A DNA stretch of 64,000 nucleotides from JAJYRX01 sp041655275 (GTDB lineage Bacteria; Pseudomonadota; Gammaproteobacteria; Burkholderiales; Burkholderiaceae_B): the NCBI GenBank assembly GCA_041655275.1, contig JBBAFU010000009.1, positions 84,791-148,790 of the forward strand, given 5' to 3'. The position numbers and the translations under genes are program-made. This document shows, one piece after another, positions 38,435 through 48,023 of the stretch (position 1 is the first letter of the stretch; every line of letters begins with the position of its first letter). The notes below the pieces were generated by a model. The model did not search any database. It was not told the DNA's origin and saw nothing but the letters and a program-made list of their open reading frames with translations.

Positions 38435-39325
38435 ATGTCCCGACAAGCCGATCCAGATTCACATGCATCTGCCCCCCTGTCGTCTCCGGCGCTGGAACTG
38501 CATGCCAGTCTCAGCCTGGGCACGGACAGCCGGCATTGGGGAAACCCGCGACGCATGGCCTTGCTCAGGGCAATCGATGAGGAAGGATCGATCAGTGCCG
38601 GCGCCCGAAAGATCGGCCTGAGCTACAAGGCGGCCTGGGATGCGGTCGACGCCATGAACACACTTGCGGGCGAAGATCTGGTCGAACGCAGTGCCGGCGG
38701 ACATCGGGGTGGCGGCGCGCGGCTGACCCCCCGGGCGCACGCCCTGCTGGAGCTCTACCTGAGCCTCGACCAGGCGCACGAACGCTTCCTCGGCCAACTG
38801 GCCGCATTGGCGCAGGAAGCGGCGCCGGACCTCGACCTCATCCGCCACCTCATGGCGTCGGACACTGTGCAGAACAAACTCAGAGGCGTCGTCACGCGCA
38901 TACTTGCAGACAGCGTCACACCAGGCGTTGTCGTGCGCATCGACGGGACAACCGAAATCGTCGCGCAGCCCGACGCCCGCGCGACCCGCGAGCTGGACCT
39001 GAGCCCGGGTCGCAGCGTCCTGCTGTTCATCGATGCGGCTGCCATCGTCATCGGCCTGGCCGGCAGCACGGAGCAGCTCTCTGCACGCAACCAGATCGAC
39101 GGCGAGGTGGGCTACATCCATCAGGACACCCTCGGTAACCAGATCGGTATCCATCTGCCGGGAGGCCAGACGCTGATCAGCCTGATCACGCCGGAAAGCA
39201 TCCAATCATTGGGACTTGAACCCGGGAGCCGGGTTCGCGCCATCTTCAAGGCATCGGCAGTGACGCTGGGACGGGATGCTCAGGCAGACAGCGGGTCGGA
39301 CAGCTCGGAGGGCGCGCAGACATGA
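38435..39325 (+). CDS. modE: Molybdate-responsive transcriptional regulator ModE
   Basis: 296 aa. The N-terminal winged helix (ALLRAIDEEGSISAGARKIGLSYKAAWDAVDAMN, given in part) is the LysR-like ModE DNA-binding domain. Two C-terminal Mop repeats follow: NKLRGVVTRILADSVTPGVVVRID near residue 150 and the second near 220 (SARNQIDGEVG). It binds molybdate and represses modABC. It converges on modC with a 46-bp overlap of coding ends, and a ModE-type operator lies in front of modA at 41425. Confidence 0.92.
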   Translation: MSRQADPDSHASAPLSSPALELHASLSLGTDSRHWGNPRRMALLRAIDEEGSISAGARKIGLSYKAAWDAVDAMNTLAGEDLVERSAGGHRGGGARLTPRAHALLELYLSLDQAHERFLGQLAALAQEAAPDLDLIRHLMASDTVQNKLRGVVTRILADSVTPGVVVRIDGTTEIVAQPDARATRELDLSPGRSVLLFIDAAAIVIGLAGSTEQLSARNQIDGEVGYIHQDTLGNQIGIHLPGGQTLISLITPESIQSLGLEPGSRVRAIFKASAVTLGRDAQADSGSDSSEGAQT

Positions 39326-39984
39326 GTGATCCGGCCGTCCTCCATGCAGAACACCTCATCGGCCAGGATCTGAACATCCTGAGGGTCATGCGTGATGAGT
39401 ACCGATGGCAGATCGAGCTCCTCCTGCAGACGTCCCAGAGCCTCCCGGACCTGACGGCGCAGCGGGATATCCAGCGCAGCCAGCGGTTCGTCCAGCACCA
39501 GCATTCGAGGCCCGATCACCAGCGCGCGCGCCAGGGCGGCACGCTGGCGCTGGCCGCCGGAGATCTCGCCGGGGTAATGGTGCAGGACACCCACAAGCCC
39601 CAGCGTGTCCACCCAATGCATGGCCTGATCCGGCAAGCGGGTTGACCGTGCCGGATTGAAACAGCCGCGCTTCAGTCCGAACGCGATGTTCTGGGCGATT
39701 GTCAGGTGCGGAAACAAGGCGTAGTCCTGCGCCAGATAGGCGATCTTGCGCTGTTGAGGGGCCAGGCAGTGATTCGCATCGGTGTCCAGAAACAATGCCT
39801 CGCCGACAGCCACCCGTCCTTCCCGGGGTCGTATCAGCCCCGCAATCACCCCCGCACTCAATGACTTGCCGGCACCCGATGGGCCAAACAGAGCAATGCG
39901 CTGGCGTGTCGCGCGCAGGTGGACATCCAGGGTGAACGCCCGACCACCCGCCCTGAACGTATGCGCGCAATCCAGCGCTATCAT
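39280..39984 (-). CDS. modC: Molybdate ABC transporter ATP-binding protein ModC
   Basis: 234 aa: Walker A GPSGAGKSL, signature ISGGQRQRAALARAL, Walker B MLVLDEPLAALD and switch His in LITHDPQDV. At 234 aa it lacks the C-terminal Mop regulatory domain that E. coli ModC (about 350 aa) carries. The start is the ATG at 39984, overlapping the modB stop by 4 bp. Its last 46 bp are antisense to the modE end. Note that the Walker A Lys-Ser is followed by Leu rather than the more usual Ser/Thr, a mild departure. Confidence 0.9.
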   Translation of the reverse strand: MIALDCAHTFRAGGRAFTLDVHLRATRQRIALFGPSGAGKSLSAGVIAGLIRPREGRVAVGEALFLDTDANHCLAPQQRKIAYLAQDYALFPHLTIAQNIAFGLKRGCFNPARSTRLPDQAMHWVDTLGLVGVLHHYPGEISGGQRQRAALARALVIGPRMLVLDEPLAALDIPLRRQVREALGRLQEELDLPSVLITHDPQDVQILADEVFCMEDGRITHVCAPSELSDPLSA

Positions 39985-40664
39985 TGCCTTCGCCCCATGC
40001 GGATATGCCGGGGGGACAGCCAGCGCGCGCCCCACAACGCAGCAATACACGTCACAGAAGCCAGAGCGACCAGAAAGTTGGCCGTCGCATCCTCCCCCTG
40101 CTGCACCGCCTCGTAGATGGCGATGGACAGGGTCTGGGTACGTCCCGGAATACTGCCGGCCACCATCAGGGTTGCGCCGAACTCGCCCAGCGCGCGGGCG
40201 AACGCCAGCAGGACACCCGCGAGAATGCCGCGTGCCGCCAGGGGCAGGCTCACACGGCACCAGACACCCCAGTTGCTCACACCCAGCAGGCGGGCGGCGT
40301 CCTCGAGATGGGTGTCCACTTCCTCGAACGCGGCACGCGCACCTTTGAGTACCAGTGGAAACGCGACGATGGCAGCCGCGACGACGGCGCCCTGCCACGT
40401 AAATACCAGCTCCACACCCCACGCGGCCAGATATTCACCCAGCCAGCCACGCCGTCCCAGCAGGACCAGAAGGTAGTAGCCAATGACTGTTGGCGGCAGT
40501 ACGAGTGGCAGCGTCAACACCGCATCCACCATGTCGGCGAGTGCGCTGCGCCAGCGGGACAGAAACCAGGCCGCCGTCACCCCGGTTACGGTCGCGATGA
40601 TCGTCGCCCAGGCTGCAACCTTGAGCGAAAGCATCAAGGGCATCATCCAGGCGTGCGTTGCCAT
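39981..40664 (-). CDS. modB: Molybdate ABC transporter permease ModB
   Basis: 227 aa permease with five to six membrane helices and the ATPase-docking loop EDAARLLGVSNWGVWCRVSLP. The PLVLPPTVIGYYLLVLLGR segment is the ModB hallmark. Its ATG at 40664 lies one base past the modA stop, and its end overlaps modC by 4 bp. It forms the dimeric channel in the inner membrane. Confidence 0.92.
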   Translation of the reverse strand: MATHAWMMPLMLSLKVAAWATIIATVTGVTAAWFLSRWRSALADMVDAVLTLPLVLPPTVIGYYLLVLLGRRGWLGEYLAAWGVELVFTWQGAVVAAAIVAFPLVLKGARAAFEEVDTHLEDAARLLGVSNWGVWCRVSLPLAARGILAGVLLAFARALGEFGATLMVAGSIPGRTQTLSIAIYEAVQQGEDATANFLVALASVTCIAALWGARWLSPRHIRMGRRQ

Positions 40665-40665
40665 C

Positions 40666-41412
40666 TCAGGGGGCTCCAAACCCGTGGCGCTCCAGCACGG
40701 CCCGACCGGCAGGCGAGCGGATGTAATCGAGCAGCGCAGCCGCCTGCGGACTGCGCCCGTGACGTGCAACCAGACCGATGGGATAGAGGATTTCCTGCGG
40801 TAACGCCAGCGTCTGCACCACACGGACGCGATCGGCCACGAGAGCGGCATCGGTACCGAACACAAAGCCGGCATCCACTTCAGCCCGCACGACATAATCC
40901 AGCACCTGGCGCACATTCTGCCCAAGAATGAAGCGGTCACTCAACGTATCCCACTGGTCCGTCTGCTGGAGTGCCGCCCTCGCATAACGCCCCGCCGGCA
41001 CGCTGGCTGGATTGCCCAATGCGATGCGACGTGTGGCTGGACCCGAGAGATCGGCGACGCTGGCTGTCCCGTCATCCTCGATCGGGACGATCAGCACCAG
41101 ACTATTACGCGCGAAATCCTGACGGCTACCCTGTTCGATGAGCCCCGCCTGCTCCGCCTTTTCCATCGCAACCGCATCCGCAGATGCAAAAATATCCACC
41201 GGCGCACCATTGACGATCTGGCGCTGCAAGATATCGGAAGCCGCGAAGCTGAAGATCACGCGATCCTGTGGATGTCCTGCTTCATAGCTCGCTGCAATCT
41301 CCCGGAATGCATTCGTCAGGCTGGCAGCGGCGGCGACCAGAATCTCATTCGCATGGACACCCAGCGGGGCCAGCACCAGCAGGGCCATGGCAAGACATCG
41401 ATTCCACATCAT
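40666..41412 (-). CDS. modA: Molybdate-binding periplasmic protein ModA
   Basis: 248 aa (one fewer if the second ATG at 41409 is used). A short signal peptide ends at GVHA, and the mature protein begins NEILVAAAASLTNAFREIA, the ModA signature; the Ser and Ala backbone here contact molybdate. FSFAASDILQRQI and GAPVDIFASAD follow as expected. The GGGAG ribosome site is 3-6 nt upstream. It is first gene of modABC; the ModE box lies just in front. Confidence 0.93.
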   Translation of the reverse strand: MMWNRCLAMALLVLAPLGVHANEILVAAAASLTNAFREIAASYEAGHPQDRVIFSFAASDILQRQIVNGAPVDIFASADAVAMEKAEQAGLIEQGSRQDFARNSLVLIVPIEDDGTASVADLSGPATRRIALGNPASVPAGRYARAALQQTDQWDTLSDRFILGQNVRQVLDYVVRAEVDAGFVFGTDAALVADRVRVVQTLALPQEILYPIGLVARHGRSPQAAALLDYIRSPAGRAVLERHGFGAP

Positions 41413-41424
41413 CAACTCCCAAGG

Positions 41425-41452
41425 GTCGAGATATAGTCATGTATATAGCGAT
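41425..41452. promoter_or_regulatory. ModE operator in front of modA
   Basis: Read on the minus strand: ATCGCTATATA, then CATGAC, then TATATCTCGAC. This matches the enterobacterial ModE consensus (ATCGCTATATA, 6-7 bp, TATATAACGAT) exactly in the first half and in 8 of 11 positions in the second. It lies 13 bp before the modA start codon, where bound ModE would block transcription or initiation. Confidence 0.85.
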
Positions 41453-41529
41453 AATACCATGCACAGCTCAAGCGTCCCCTGGCACAAACCACGGCGTAGA
41501 ATGGGCTTTTCAACAGCGCCTGCAACACC

Positions 41530-42432
<903 letters not shown>

Positions 42433-42450
42433 GCCCGGCGAGAAACGCTC

Positions 42451-42942
42451 ATGCGCAAGCCCCGACATGTTTCGCAGACTCCGGCCACGACGTGGCTGTC
42501 CCGCCACGGAATCGTCTTCAGCGAACACACCTACGACTATGTTGAACATGGCGGCGCACGTCAAGCCGCGCACGCCCTCGATCTGGACCCGCACAGCGTC
42601 GCCAAGACGCTCATCATGGAAGATGAGGACACCCAGCCTCTGATTGTCATCATGCATGGTGACAAGGCCGTATCCACAAAGAATCTTGCACGCCAGATCG
42701 GTGCAAAGAGGGTCAGCCCATGCCAACCCGAAGTTGCACAACGTCATTCGGGCTACCTGGTGGGCGGCACCTCCCCTTTCGGCACACGCAAACGCATGCC
42801 TGTCTGGGTGGAAGCCGGCCTGCTGGCGCTACCCGCCATTTACCTCAATGGCGGACGGCGCGGCTACCTGATCGGCATCGACCCGCAAGCACTGGTGCGC
42901 ACCCTGGCGGCAAAACCCGTCCACGCCGCCATCGATCTATAG
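42451..42942 (+). CDS. ybaK: Cys-tRNA(Pro)/Cys-tRNA(Cys) deacylase YbaK
   Basis: 163 aa YbaK/EbsC-type editing domain that hydrolyses mischarged Cys-tRNA(Pro). DPHSVAKTLIMEDED, the LVIVMHGDKAVSTK-like segment with Lys, and the GYLVGGTSPFGTRKRMPVW block (Gly-Gly-x-Ser-Pro-x-Gly) are conserved. It lies 18 bp after xerD and is probably co-transcribed. Confidence 0.9.
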   Translation: MRKPRHVSQTPATTWLSRHGIVFSEHTYDYVEHGGARQAAHALDLDPHSVAKTLIMEDEDTQPLIVIMHGDKAVSTKNLARQIGAKRVSPCQPEVAQRHSGYLVGGTSPFGTRKRMPVWVEAGLLALPAIYLNGGRRGYLIGIDPQALVRTLAAKPVHAAIDL

Positions 42943-42973
42943 CGCACACCATATGCATACCGCAATCACGTAA

Positions 42974-44104
42974 TCAACCGAAGCTCATGGGATAGCGCAG
43001 GATGGCCGCCAGCGCTGCACCGCCCGGAATATCGTCACGACGCACGCCCAGGACACGTGCCCCACTGCCCAGCGCGCGCGCCACCACCTCGTCGATCACG
43101 TCATAATGCTCGGCGCTCTCCCGCCCGGCATACTGGATGACACCGGTTTCCTCATCAATGGTACCGCCGACAACCTCGTCGATGTCCACCAGCAAGGCGT
43201 CGATGGCACCAAAGGTAGCGGCACGGGCGGCATGGGCAATATCCGTGGTTGCGCGCTCGGAGCCGACACGATCCTGATAGCGCTGCGTGAGCTGCGCCAC
43301 TTCCTCCGCGTGCAGGCTGTCCATGATGGGTCTGGCGGCCGTCGACAGCTCGTCCTCACTCAACCGATCGGCATTCTTCGCGATGCTTTGCTCCACAAGG
43401 CCGGGATAAGTGCAGACGCCACGAAAGAGTGAGGCCAGTGGCTGGGTTGCAGCGAGAATCATCGGCATATCGCGGCCTGCGAGTACCGGACGCAATGCAC
43501 GGTCAACGGCACGTGCGTACTGCGCAAGGCGCAGCTTCTGGCCTTCGGACGCCTGAACCCGCGGGTTCTGCAGCATCTCGCCGGTCGCGTCGCGCTCGGT
43601 GAACTCGGCCGCACCTTCGGGCATGCCGGGCACCTCAACCACCGCAGCCGGCAGATCGGGGAAGACTTCAATCAGCCGCACGGAATTCTCGGACAACGCC
43701 AGCACATAGGCGGCGTTGCGGAAGGTGATCGAACGCAGAAGCGGCTTGAGATGGAAACGATCGGATACCTGCACGGTCGGCGCAAGGCGATTGGGCAGAC
43801 GGAAGCTGCGGATGGCCTCCGGCGTGACAAACACGGCCAGGCTGTGCGCCTGCAACTGCCAGAAATCATAATCATCCGCGAGGGCGGCAGTCAGTTGCTG
43901 CATCGCCGCAATACGGTGACGATCGACCCCCTTCTCCTCCAGCTGGCCCGCAGCCTTGCGCATCAGGTTGCCCAGCTCGATGCGGCTGGCCTCGCATTGC
44001 TGCGACAAAGGGCTGGTCTCGAGGTAGATGGAGACACAGGCGTCGTCACGATAGGCGTGGAGGGCCCTGAACTCCGGCAGGGTAGGAAGATCAACATAAA
44101 GCAT
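42974..44104 (-). CDS. Bacterial eRF1-like (baeRF family) protein
   Basis: 376 aa, of the bacterial archaeo-eukaryotic release-factor family (baeRF, family 11-like). The N-terminal part (DDACVSIYLETSPLS) is family-specific; the C-terminal part, residues about 265-376, resembles eRF1 domain 3 / ribosomal L7Ae fold (RAATFGAIDALLVDIDEVVGG and the terminal ARVLGVRRDDIPGGAALAAILRYP). No GGQ motif of a true peptidyl-tRNA hydrolase is seen. Cellular role is unknown; ribosome rescue or stress functions have been suggested for the family. The ATG at 44104 follows AGGAG. It is divergent from the Lrp gene. Confidence 0.75.
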   Translation of the reverse strand: MLYVDLPTLPEFRALHAYRDDACVSIYLETSPLSQQCEASRIELGNLMRKAAGQLEEKGVDRHRIAAMQQLTAALADDYDFWQLQAHSLAVFVTPEAIRSFRLPNRLAPTVQVSDRFHLKPLLRSITFRNAAYVLALSENSVRLIEVFPDLPAAVVEVPGMPEGAAEFTERDATGEMLQNPRVQASEGQKLRLAQYARAVDRALRPVLAGRDMPMILAATQPLASLFRGVCTYPGLVEQSIAKNADRLSEDELSTAARPIMDSLHAEEVAQLTQRYQDRVGSERATTDIAHAARAATFGAIDALLVDIDEVVGGTIDEETGVIQYAGRESAEHYDVIDEVVARALGSGARVLGVRRDDIPGGAALAAILRYPMSFG

Positions 44105-44271
44105 GGAGGCTTCTCCTGGAAAAGTGTTGCCCCGATGCGGGGGCTTGTTCAGCGCTATATTACCCGAAGGTACCCAGACGCTGCAGCGCACACTGCATGC
44201 GAGCCGGCCCCTGATCCCTGCCGCCCACGTGCACTTCCAAGAAGGCGGCGTTCGACAGAAAAGCAAATATC

Positions 44272-44730
44272 ATGGACGCTAAAGACAGAAAACTGCTTGC
44301 ACTACTGCAAAACGACGCAACCCGTCCGGTGGCGGAACTGGCGGAGGCGGTCAACCTTTCCTCGACAGCCTGCTGGAAGCGGATTCAGCGCCTGCAGGAG
44401 GCGGGGATCATCCAGCGCCAGGTCTGTTTGCTGGATCGCAAGAAATTGGGGGTGGGTGTCACTGCCTTTGTCGCGGTGAAGACGAGTCGGCATGAACCGC
44501 AATGGCTGCAGCAATTTGCCCAGGGCGTGCGTGACATCCCGGAAGTGGTCGAGTTCTACCGCATGAGCGGCGAGATCGACTACCTGCTCAAGGTGGTGGC
44601 GCCGGACATCGAAGGCTTCGACAGGATCTACAAGCGTCTGATCCGCACCGCAGAGCTCTTCGACGTGAGCACCGGCTTCTCGATGGAGGAACTCAAATAC
44701 ACCACGGAGCTGCCGCTGGACTACTGCTAG
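44272..44730 (+). CDS. Lrp/AsnC-family transcriptional regulator
   Basis: 152 aa. The N-terminal HTH (DRKLLALLQNDATRPVAELAEAVNLSSTACWKRIQRLQEAGII, given in part) and the C-terminal RAM ligand-binding/oligomerisation domain (VEFYRMSGEIDYLLKVVAPD) are complete. It senses amino acids or related acids in most relatives. Target genes may be the divergent eRF1-like gene or the nearby catabolic genes; nothing in the sequence settles this. Confidence 0.9.
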   Translation: MDAKDRKLLALLQNDATRPVAELAEAVNLSSTACWKRIQRLQEAGIIQRQVCLLDRKKLGVGVTAFVAVKTSRHEPQWLQQFAQGVRDIPEVVEFYRMSGEIDYLLKVVAPDIEGFDRIYKRLIRTAELFDVSTGFSMEELKYTTELPLDYC

Positions 44731-44779
44731 GGAAGCCTTTTCAGAGCCTCCTCGGGACACCCATGCGGCTGATTCGAGC

Positions 44780-45568
44780 TCAGAAACGCGCCCAACCGCT
44801 GTCAAGCAGCGGCTGAACCCAAGCCAGGCCATCGGCCACGCGGGCCCGGGGGTAATACTCCAGCCCGACAAGGGCTGTGTAACCATGGGTGTCCAGAAAC
44901 TCGAAGCCAGCCATCAAGGTATCGCGCCGCAGATCCGGCTCGTGGCGCTCCGGCGATCCGGCAACCTGAATGTGGGACACCCACCTCATATGCTGCTCAA
45001 GCGAGTCGACCAGCGCCAACCCTTCCTTGATGACATGATAGAAGTCAAACTGCATGCGAAGCGCAGGCTGCCCCGCCTGCTCCAGAACTTGAGCGACCTG
45101 GCCAGGCTGTGAATAGAAATAATCCGGCATGTCCTTGCTGTTGAGCGCCTCGAGCTGCAAGCGCAAATCCGGGAACTGCTGCGCGGCCCAGCGAAGATTC
45201 TCGAGCAAGACCTGCAGCTGCCTGTCATGCGGAACGTGGGTGTCCCGCCGTCCCGCCATGACATGCACTGCTGGACACCCACAAGCGCGACACACTTCAG
45301 CAGCCTGTTCCATTGCCCGACGGAACTCGGACTCCAGGCCCGGCTGCGCCGCGAGGCCCACGGGATGATCAGGCGAAATCGACGGTGTGTTGATCAGCAC
45401 CAATTCCAGGTCATTTTCCTGCAGCTGCCCGGCATACCACTCGGGCGTCTGATCGTAGGGTCTGAGAATTTCGACAGCCTGAAACCCATCCTGTCGTGCG
45501 GCTGCAAAACGCGCCTGCACAGGAAGATCATCGTAGAGGGTCGAAAGATTGGCTACCAGCTGCATCAT
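44780..45568 (-). CDS. Hydroxypyruvate isomerase-like TIM-barrel protein
   Basis: 262 aa xylose-isomerase-like TIM barrel (AP endonuclease 2 superfamily) of the Hyi/OtnI type. Metal-ligand positions are seen in LQLEALNSKDMPDYFYSQ (Glu), MQFDFYHVIKEG (Asp, His), SHIQVAGSPERHEPD (His) and LVGLEYYPRARV (Glu). Likely an isomerase or epimerase of a small hydroxy-keto acid. The ATG at 45568 has GAGGA 7 nt upstream. It is divergent from a CoA transferase. It holds four TGGGTGTCC words, two of which (45237, 45273) face each other as an inverted repeat. Confidence 0.8.
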   Translation of the reverse strand: MMQLVANLSTLYDDLPVQARFAAARQDGFQAVEILRPYDQTPEWYAGQLQENDLELVLINTPSISPDHPVGLAAQPGLESEFRRAMEQAAEVCRACGCPAVHVMAGRRDTHVPHDRQLQVLLENLRWAAQQFPDLRLQLEALNSKDMPDYFYSQPGQVAQVLEQAGQPALRMQFDFYHVIKEGLALVDSLEQHMRWVSHIQVAGSPERHEPDLRRDTLMAGFEFLDTHGYTALVGLEYYPRARVADGLAWVQPLLDSGWARF

Positions 45569-45627
45569 GAGTAATTCCTCGCAAAACGCCATGATAATAT
45601 GCATCCATACAACGCAGGAGACTGGTA

Positions 45628-46842
45628 ATGAAAGGCCGCAGTGCCCCTTTGAGCGACATCAAGGTACTGGATCTCTCCCGTATTCTGGCCGGCCCCTGGT
45701 GCACACAGAATCTGGCCGATCTGGGGGCAGATGTCATCAAGATAGAACGTCCGGGCACGGGCGACGACACGAGAGGCTGGGGCCCTCCCTACCTCAAGGA
45801 TGCTGAAGGCAGGGACACGAGCGAGGCCGCCTACTACCTGAGTACCAACCGCAACAAGCGCTCGGTGGCGATCGACATCGCGACGGCCGAAGGTGCTGAG
45901 ACCGTGCGCCGCATGGCGGCACAATGCGATGTGCTGGTCGAAAACTTCAAGCTCGGCGGCCTCAAGAAATACGGCCTGGACTACGAGAGTGTCAAGGCTA
46001 TCAATCCGGCCCTCGTATACTGCTCCATCACCGGCTTCGGGCAAAACGGCCCTCTGGCCCCCTTGCCCGGCTACGACTTCATGATTCAGGGCATGGGCGG
46101 GCTGATGAGCATTACCGGAGAGCGTGACGATCGACCCGGTGGCGGTCCGCAAAAAGCAGGCGTGGCTGTCACGGACATCATCACCGGCATGTATGCAACG
46201 GTCGCCATTCTTGGCGCCCTGCACGAACGCAGGCGCAGCGGCCTGGGCCAGCATATCGACCTTGCGCTACTCGATTGCCACGTCGCCATGCTGGCCAATC
46301 AGACACTGAACTACATGACCTCGGGCGAAGCGCCGGTGCGTGCAGGCAACGCCCACCAGAATGTGGTCCCCTATCAGGTTTTCGCCGCCAATGACGGTCA
46401 CCTGATCGTGGCTGTCGGGAACGATAGCCAGTTTCGGGCTTACTGCAAGGTACTCGGCCAACCCGAACTCGCCGACAATCCGGATTATGTCACCAACAGC
46501 CAGCGGCTGATCAATCGCGTGGCGCTTATCGACATCCTGGAACCGTTGATGCGCACGCGGAAACGCGATGTCTGGATCGACGAACTGCAGAAAGTGGGAG
46601 TCCCCTGCGGTCCGATCAACAATATTGCCCAGGTCTTCGAAAACGAACAGGTCCGCCATCGCGGACTATGGAAAACCATTCCCCACCCCATCGCCGGCAT
46701 GGTGCCCACCACCGCCAGTCCGATGAATTTCTCGGACACGCCCATCGACTATCGCATGGCACCGCCGCTGCTCGGTCAGCACACGGAAGAAGTCCTCAGG
46801 GAGATGGGGCTCAGAGATCCCGGGACGACACAGACAGATTGA
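45628..46842 (+). CDS. CoA transferase, family III (CaiB/BaiF type)
   Basis: 404 aa. The opening IKVLDLSRILAGPWCTQNLADLGADVIKIE (given in part) is the family signature, and the anhydride-forming Asp is in AGVAVTDIITGMYA near residue 175. It has closest overall look to succinyl-CoA:carboxylate transferases used for hydroxy- or methyl-dicarboxylates. The second such gene in the window; the two share the fold but differ throughout, so they are not a recent duplication. It is followed at 37 bp by the GGDEF gene. Confidence 0.85.
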   Translation: MKGRSAPLSDIKVLDLSRILAGPWCTQNLADLGADVIKIERPGTGDDTRGWGPPYLKDAEGRDTSEAAYYLSTNRNKRSVAIDIATAEGAETVRRMAAQCDVLVENFKLGGLKKYGLDYESVKAINPALVYCSITGFGQNGPLAPLPGYDFMIQGMGGLMSITGERDDRPGGGPQKAGVAVTDIITGMYATVAILGALHERRRSGLGQHIDLALLDCHVAMLANQTLNYMTSGEAPVRAGNAHQNVVPYQVFAANDGHLIVAVGNDSQFRAYCKVLGQPELADNPDYVTNSQRLINRVALIDILEPLMRTRKRDVWIDELQKVGVPCGPINNIAQVFENEQVRHRGLWKTIPHPIAGMVPTTASPMNFSDTPIDYRMAPPLLGQHTEEVLREMGLRDPGTTQTD

Positions 46843-46879
46843 GCGAGGCCGGCAGTCCGGCCGGGATGTTCGGAGGCTT

Positions 46880-48019
46880 GTGAATTACGCTGAAACGTGG
46901 CTGGCGCTGAGCCACCCATTGGTAGTCATCGTTATTGGCAGCGCTTTTCTGGCGGTTTGGATAACGGACGTTCGCAGACCCGCCTTTCTCTTGAGTCTGA
47001 GTCTGGCGTATTTCGTCTATGCGACCGGCATCAGTCTCCAGATCCTGCTTCTGCCCAGAAATCTGGCTGTCAACGTCAGTCTGAGCACGGCCCTGTTCCT
47101 GCTCGCGGTTCTGCTGCTGGCACGCGGGATGACCTTGCTTGCAGGCCATGCCTATCGATGGTGGCCCGTTGTGGGTGTCCTGTGCCTGGGCGTAGTTGTG
47201 CGCCTCTGGCTGACGTTGGCCGATGCGCCGCCAGTCTGGCGCTTTTACGCCTTGCATGTCGCAGTGTCAGCCATTTTGCTGCACGGTGCCTGGCTGGCGC
47301 GCAGCCTGTGGCAAAAAGGGCGAACCGAACGAGTTCTGTACCTGGCCTATCTCCTCATCGGCCTGAGCAATCTGCCCCGTACGCTTCTGGCAACCCGGGA
47401 ATCATTGGCGCAATATGGGTTTGATTCTGGCGCGTATTGGCTCGCCACCCAGATGTCCTTCTATGTCCTGGGCACCATATTCGGACTGTCTCTCATCGTG
47501 AGCATCATGCAGAATCGGGTGCGTTACGAGCAAGCGCTGAGCGAAACGGACACCCTTACGGGCCTGCGCAACCGGCGCGGCTTCCAGCGCGACTTCGACC
47601 GGTTTTCTGAATCCGTCAATCTCTATTGCCTGATGATTGGCGATATTGACCAGTTCAAGAGCATCAATGACCGTCATGGGCACCAGGTCGGAGACGAAGT
47701 TCTGGCTGCTGTTGCGCAGATCATCATCGACAACCTCCGACCTTCGGACATTTCTGCACGAATCGGCGGTGAGGAATTTGCCATTCTGCTGCTGGACACC
47801 CACTTCGAACAGGGACAGGCCATCGCCGAGCGCATACGACACGCCGTACAAACGCATCGCTTTGGGACCGAGCGCCATGATATCCGGTGCACGATCAGCC
47901 TTGGCCTGGTCGCATGTTCCGCCCCGATGGAACTGCAGAAGTCACTGCGTGCCGCCGACAACCTTCTCTATCAAGCCAAGGCCCGGGGGCGCAACCAGGT
48001 TGCCGGAGCCCAACTATGA
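46880..48019 (+). CDS. Membrane-bound diguanylate cyclase (GGDEF)
   Basis: 379 aa, GTG start after CGGAGG. Residues 1-210 hold six or so membrane helices; the C-terminal GGDEF domain begins near ALSETDTLTGLRNRRGF. The active site is RIGGEEFAILL, an accepted GGEEF variant; the substrate and metal residues in LMIGDIDQFKSINDRHGH are intact, so it should make cyclic di-GMP. An RxxD inhibitory site is not obvious. It ends 4 bp from the convergent SDR gene. The signal sensed by the membrane part is unknown. Confidence 0.88.
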   Translation: MNYAETWLALSHPLVVIVIGSAFLAVWITDVRRPAFLLSLSLAYFVYATGISLQILLLPRNLAVNVSLSTALFLLAVLLLARGMTLLAGHAYRWWPVVGVLCLGVVVRLWLTLADAPPVWRFYALHVAVSAILLHGAWLARSLWQKGRTERVLYLAYLLIGLSNLPRTLLATRESLAQYGFDSGAYWLATQMSFYVLGTIFGLSLIVSIMQNRVRYEQALSETDTLTGLRNRRGFQRDFDRFSESVNLYCLMIGDIDQFKSINDRHGHQVGDEVLAAVAQIIIDNLRPSDISARIGGEEFAILLLDTHFEQGQAIAERIRHAVQTHRFGTERHDIRCTISLGLVACSAPMELQKSLRAADNLLYQAKARGRNQVAGAQL

Positions 48020-48023
48020 CTGC

